This document shows positions 61,165 through 64,000 of a DNA stretch of 64,000 bases, one piece after another. Each line of letters opens with the position of its first letter. The first letter of the stretch is position 1. The stretch is from Solirubrobacter soli DSM 22325 (GTDB lineage Bacteria; Actinomycetota; Thermoleophilia; Solirubrobacterales; Solirubrobacteraceae), in NCBI RefSeq assembly GCF_000423665.1, contig NZ_KE384069.1:671588-735587 (forward strand), given 5' to 3'. A program made the position numbers and the translations under genes. The notes under the pieces are model-generated. The model had not been told where the DNA came from. It worked only from the letters and a program-made list of their open reading frames with translations, and did no database searches.

Positions 61165-62061
61165 TCACTCGAGCGTGCCCGCGAGCCGGTCGAGGATCCC
61201 ATGGGCGTCGACGCGCGTGGGCGCCTTCACGGAGACCACGAATCCGTCGACGTGGGTCTTGATCGCGACGGCGAAGCGGTCGATCGCTGCCGCCCGGGCT
61301 TGGAACTCCGCGACGTCGGCGTGTGGCCGACGGGTCAGAGTCAATCCTCGCGATGCGGCCGCGTCCGCGGTGACCGCGCGCTCAAGCTCGCGCACCGACC
61401 AGCCGTTCGCCGTGGCAAGTCGTGCCAGCTCGCTCCGGCGACTGTCGTGGTCCAAGGCGAGCAGGGCCTTGCCGTGGCCCTTGCTCAGCTGACCGTTGTC
61501 GATCAGGTCGACGACATCGTCGGGAAGTCGTAGGAGCCGCATCGTGTTGGCGATATCCGAACGACTGCGTCCGATCCTGCGCGCAAGGACGCCCTGGGTC
61601 AGTCCGAGGTCATCGATCAGCGTGCTCAAGGTCCTGGCCTCCTCGACGGGGGTGAGGTCCGAGCGGGCGGCATTCTCGATCAGCGCCAGCTCCAGCGCCT
61701 CGGCGTCATCGGTGCTGGCGCGGACGTAGGCCGGGATCCGCTGGAGTCCCGCCAGCTGGGCGCCCCGCCAGCGGCGTTCGCCGGCGATCAGCTCGAACCG
61801 TTCCGGCGCGAGTTCGCGCACGAGCACCGGTTGCAGCATGCCGCGCTCAGCCAGCGAGTTCGCCAGGCCCGTGAGTGCATCGGCGTCGAAGCGTTTACGG
61901 GGTTGTCGTAGGTTCGGGGTGATCGCCTCGATGGCCAACTCGCGCAAGGCTGAATCCAGCGGCCGGGGGGCCGCACCGAACGGATCGCGGCCGGGGGCCG
62001 GTGACGTGGGGGAGGGCGCGCGTCGTAGCGGCAACGCCCGCGGTGCGGGACGTCGGCTCAT
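61165..62061 (-). CDS. parB: ParB-family partition protein
   Basis: 298 residues from ATG 62061, overlapping the ParA stop (ATGA). It has a ParB/Spo0J N-terminal CTPase-like domain (AITPNLRQPRKRFD, GMLQPVLVRELAPERFELIAGERRWRG, LIENAARSDLTPVEEA) and a helix-turn-helix (LGLTQGVLARRIGRSRSDIANTMRLLRLP). It would bind parS sites near the operon and load a sliding complex that ParA moves. No parS was found by eye. Sequence and context fit a plasmid- or element-type pair rather than the chromosomal one, with no origin genes nearby. Confidence 0.9.
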   Translation of the reverse strand: MSRRPAPRALPLRRAPSPTSPAPGRDPFGAAPRPLDSALRELAIEAITPNLRQPRKRFDADALTGLANSLAERGMLQPVLVRELAPERFELIAGERRWRGAQLAGLQRIPAYVRASTDDAEALELALIENAARSDLTPVEEARTLSTLIDDLGLTQGVLARRIGRSRSDIANTMRLLRLPDDVVDLIDNGQLSKGHGKALLALDHDSRRSELARLATANGWSVRELERAVTADAAASRGLTLTRRPHADVAEFQARAAAIDRFAVAIKTHVDGFVVSVKAPTRVDAHGILDRLAGTLE

Positions 62062-62888
62062 GACCCGCCCGCAGCGGTGCAACTCGCGTGGGCGATCGCC
62101 GTCTCGAGGCCGTGCTGTTCGCGAAGCCGTGTGACGACCTCGAGCGCCAGCCGCCCGTAGGCCTTGGCGACCGTCGTCTGCGGGCGCAGCCACACGGTCG
62201 GCAGGCCGTAGCGAGCGTGATCGGTGATCGGCTGATGACGCGGGATCACCGTCTCGAACAGCGGGACCGCGTCCCCGTCGTCGGCGCTCGACAGGTGCTG
62301 CCGGTACTCCTTCGTCGAGCGCCACCGGCCGTCGGCGTTGAGCAGCAGGACGCCGAGCAGATCCAGCCGCGTGTGCGCGTCTCGCGCCCAGCCGTCGAGG
62401 AGATCGAGTGAGCACGTCATCGCCCGGAGCTCGTGATATCCGGGCAGCATCGGCACGATCGCCGTGTCGGCGGCCACGAGCGCCTGGCGGCCGAACACCG
62501 TGTCGCCTGCGGGCGTGTCGATCAGCGCCACGTCGAAGTTGGCCCCGACCGGAGCCAAGACATGTGCGAGTTGTTGGCCGTCGCCGGTCAGCAGTCTGCC
62601 GGTCTCACGGCGGAGTCGCTCGCACGCGGTGGGGAGGAGGCCGAGGCCTCCGGACCCTTCTCCGAGCGGGATGTGCTCGATTGCCTCGCGCGGGTCCGGG
62701 ACGCGTCCGTCGAGCACGTCCTCGATCCGCGGCCGCGCTTCCTGCTCGTCGAGGCCCCAGCTGTGCGAAAGGTCGGCCTGGGGGTCGAAGTCGGCCATCA
62801 ACACGGACAGGTCGAGGTCGGCGAGTCGGGCCGCGAAGTTGGCGACGGTCAACGTCTTGCCGACGCCGCCCTTCTGGCTCTGCACCAC
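62058..62888 (-). CDS. parA: ParA-family ATPase, N-terminus uncertain
   Basis: 276 residues if started at GTG 62888. The deviant Walker A QKGGVGKT is followed by ADFDPQADLS, a switch DVALIDTPAGD and a C-terminal helical part. The first beta strand (DLSLVV) is encoded just before this start but has no start codon. Further up, the same frame has a TGA (62907-62909) preceded by GPPDP. A CGA-to-TGA change would explain a longer original start. The protein as read would lack part of its first strand. Confidence 0.85.
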   Translation of the reverse strand: MVQSQKGGVGKTLTVANFAARLADLDLSVLMADFDPQADLSHSWGLDEQEARPRIEDVLDGRVPDPREAIEHIPLGEGSGGLGLLPTACERLRRETGRLLTGDGQQLAHVLAPVGANFDVALIDTPAGDTVFGRQALVAADTAIVPMLPGYHELRAMTCSLDLLDGWARDAHTRLDLLGVLLLNADGRWRSTKEYRQHLSSADDGDAVPLFETVIPRHQPITDHARYGLPTVWLRPQTTVAKAYGRLALEVVTRLREQHGLETAIAHASCTAAGGS

Positions 62889-63374
62889 GAGACTGAGATC
62901 CGCGCCTCAGGGGTCGGGCGGGCCCACGACCCAGCGTCATGCGCCCGGCGCCCCATGCGCCCGGTCCACGCCCGCCGACGACCGAGCAGGCAAGCGGGCA
63001 TACGCCCGCGGCCAACGAGGCCAGCGCGGAAGCCTGGCGGATGGCGTATCAGTCGCTGGCGCCAACCGAGCGTTGATCTAACCGATGCTTAGGCAGACGC
63101 TGGTGTCGCGGCGTGGCCGGCAACCGCGCGGCGTCGCGCGCCGGGTATCGAGTCTCGACGATCTCGGCACGCTTGCTCGTCGCGCGATGGAGCAGTGCGG
63201 ATCGGATCGGTTGCGCGAGGGGGACAATGATTCGATCGCGTCATCGAACGGAGCAATACCGACGATCGCGTCCCGTTCGGCGAGGCTCGCGCGAGTGCGG
63301 GGGCCCGGGAAGCCCGGCGCCCAGATGTGCGGCGCGGCAACCGCCGTGCGCCTCCGCGGCACGCTCCTCGCGCG
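62889..63374. other. Intergenic stretch without a convincing gene
   Basis: About 480 bp between two minus-strand genes. Only Arg-rich shadow frames are present. The right part lies downstream of the RelA/SpoT-domain gene, and the left part should carry the partition-operon promoter. Confidence 0.4.
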
Positions 63375-64000
63375 CTACTCGGACGCGAGTCGTTGCAGGA
63401 GCACGTGCTGGATCTCGCTCCGGAAGTTCGACTCCCCGATCAGCTCCGGCGTGCCCACGAGCCCGAGGATGAGTAGTGCGAGCACGTCGCCCGGCAAGGC
63501 CCAGAAGCGCGCTTGGCCAGGTCGGAGGCTCAGGCTGGCGAGCACGTCGCGAAGCACCGTGTCGCCGACATCCGGGTCGTCGGGCAGAAGCGCCGCGACA
63601 TCAGCGACCCGCGCGACGCCGAGCCCTCGCACCACGCGCAGCAGGCGCTCAAGGCCCTCGTCGCCGTCTTCGCCCGGGTCGACCTGGTTGTAACCGATGT
63701 TCACTGCCCGCTGGACCCAGCGCGGGCCGATGTCCTCACGGTTTACCAGCGCGCGGAGCGAGAGGATGTCGATGGTCACCCCGAGGTCGCCGTGCTCGAC
63801 CGCATCCGCATATGCGGCGCTGCGGTCGAGGCTGGCGTGCTGGAGTCCCGCGAACTGCTCGTCCGCGATCTCGAGGAGCGCGTTGAGGCGGAACAGGCGG
63901 CGGCTCAGGTCACGCGGCAGGTCGTCGGCTTTGTACCGAATGCGATGGTCGACGGCCGCCCAGGCGTGCTGCATGACCGTGCGCACCTGGATCTCCGCGC
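63375..64000 (-). CDS. RelA/SpoT-domain protein, N-terminus outside window
   Basis: The frame is open to the window edge. It starts here with AEIQVRTVMQHAWAAVDHRI, the end of a RelA/SpoT nucleotidyltransferase domain (the EIQ(V/I)RT and HAW motifs), followed by the helical RRLFRLNALLEIADEQF. About 130 further residues of unknown type follow (LVNREDIGPRW, GVARVADVAALLPD). It may be a small alarmone synthetase or a related toxin. The catalytic core lies outside the window. Confidence 0.75.
   Translation of the reverse strand, partial: AEIQVRTVMQHAWAAVDHRIRYKADDLPRDLSRRLFRLNALLEIADEQFAGLQHASLDRSAAYADAVEHGDLGVTIDILSLRALVNREDIGPRWVQRAVNIGYNQVDPGEDGDEGLERLLRVVRGLGVARVADVAALLPDDPDVGDTVLRDVLASLSLRPGQARFWALPGDVLALLILGLVGTPELIGESNFRSEIQHVLLQRLASE

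Overview
This is high-GC (around 70%) actinobacterial-style DNA with almost all genes at GC-rich third positions, many 1-4 base ATGA/GTGA gene overlaps and many GTG starts. Several proteins have features I associate with Solirubrobacterales (Thermoleophilia): secreted amidases that share a C-terminal beta-sandwich tail, TPTP-linker surface proteins and PASTA-type lipoproteins. The taxonomic placement is inference. No rRNA is present to settle it.

Bases 1-35.8 kb look like ordinary chromosome. They hold a cut adenylate cyclase, small secreted proteins and micro-ORFs, and two large secreted amidase-family proteins (1972-5604 and 9176-11956). A BLUF photosensor follows, then a tight minus-strand operon for peptide and amino-acid use (APC permease, small membrane protein, MFS exporter, M20 and M24 peptidases; 18598 down to 12683). 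Next come a ThrE-type exporter, a large LuxR regulator, a methyl-accepting chemotaxis protein, an ECF sigma factor coupled to a membrane-anchored SecD-head-like protein, a fatty-acid desaturase, a FecR/propeller + CHASE2-HD-GYP pair, and a set of small enzymes ending at a tRNA with anticodon CAT.

From 35,865 to about 53.5 kb there are two related integrative elements in tandem at the 3' end of that tRNA. Element A (35,910-50,592) lies between 45-bp direct repeats. It carries an intact tyrosine integrase, a nucleotidyltransferase-fold protein, an AbiEi/AbiEii-type toxin-antitoxin pair with two palindromic operators, a cupin, a small HTH protein, a MobF relaxase/helicase, two different IS110-family transposases and an uncharacterised two-gene cargo operon (47,347-50,447). 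It has a relaxase but no visible secretion system, so it looks mobilizable rather than self-conjugative. Element B, from 50,593, is a decayed sister: its integrase has an internal TAG, its AbiEi has two frameshifts, its AbiEii is missing, and only the nucleotidyltransferase and the cupin are intact.

From 53.5 to 64 kb the gene density drops and broken small genes become common: a PASTA lipoprotein stopped by a TGA inside a perfect 23-bp hairpin, a secreted PASTA protein whose middle 104 bp read correctly only when inverted in place, a signal-peptide-only stub and a frameshifted DUF6881-like gene. Intact genes here include a CDF-family transporter with altered metal sites, a polysaccharide deacetylase lipoprotein, a ParA/ParB pair and, at the right edge, a cut RelA/SpoT-domain gene.

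The observations most worth following are the intragenic inversion at 57,623-57,726, the tandem tRNA elements with their AbiE operators, the uncharacterised two-gene cargo of element A, the structured RNA in front of one IS110 transposase, and the G-aromatic-K-aromatic micropeptide at 1797-1862.
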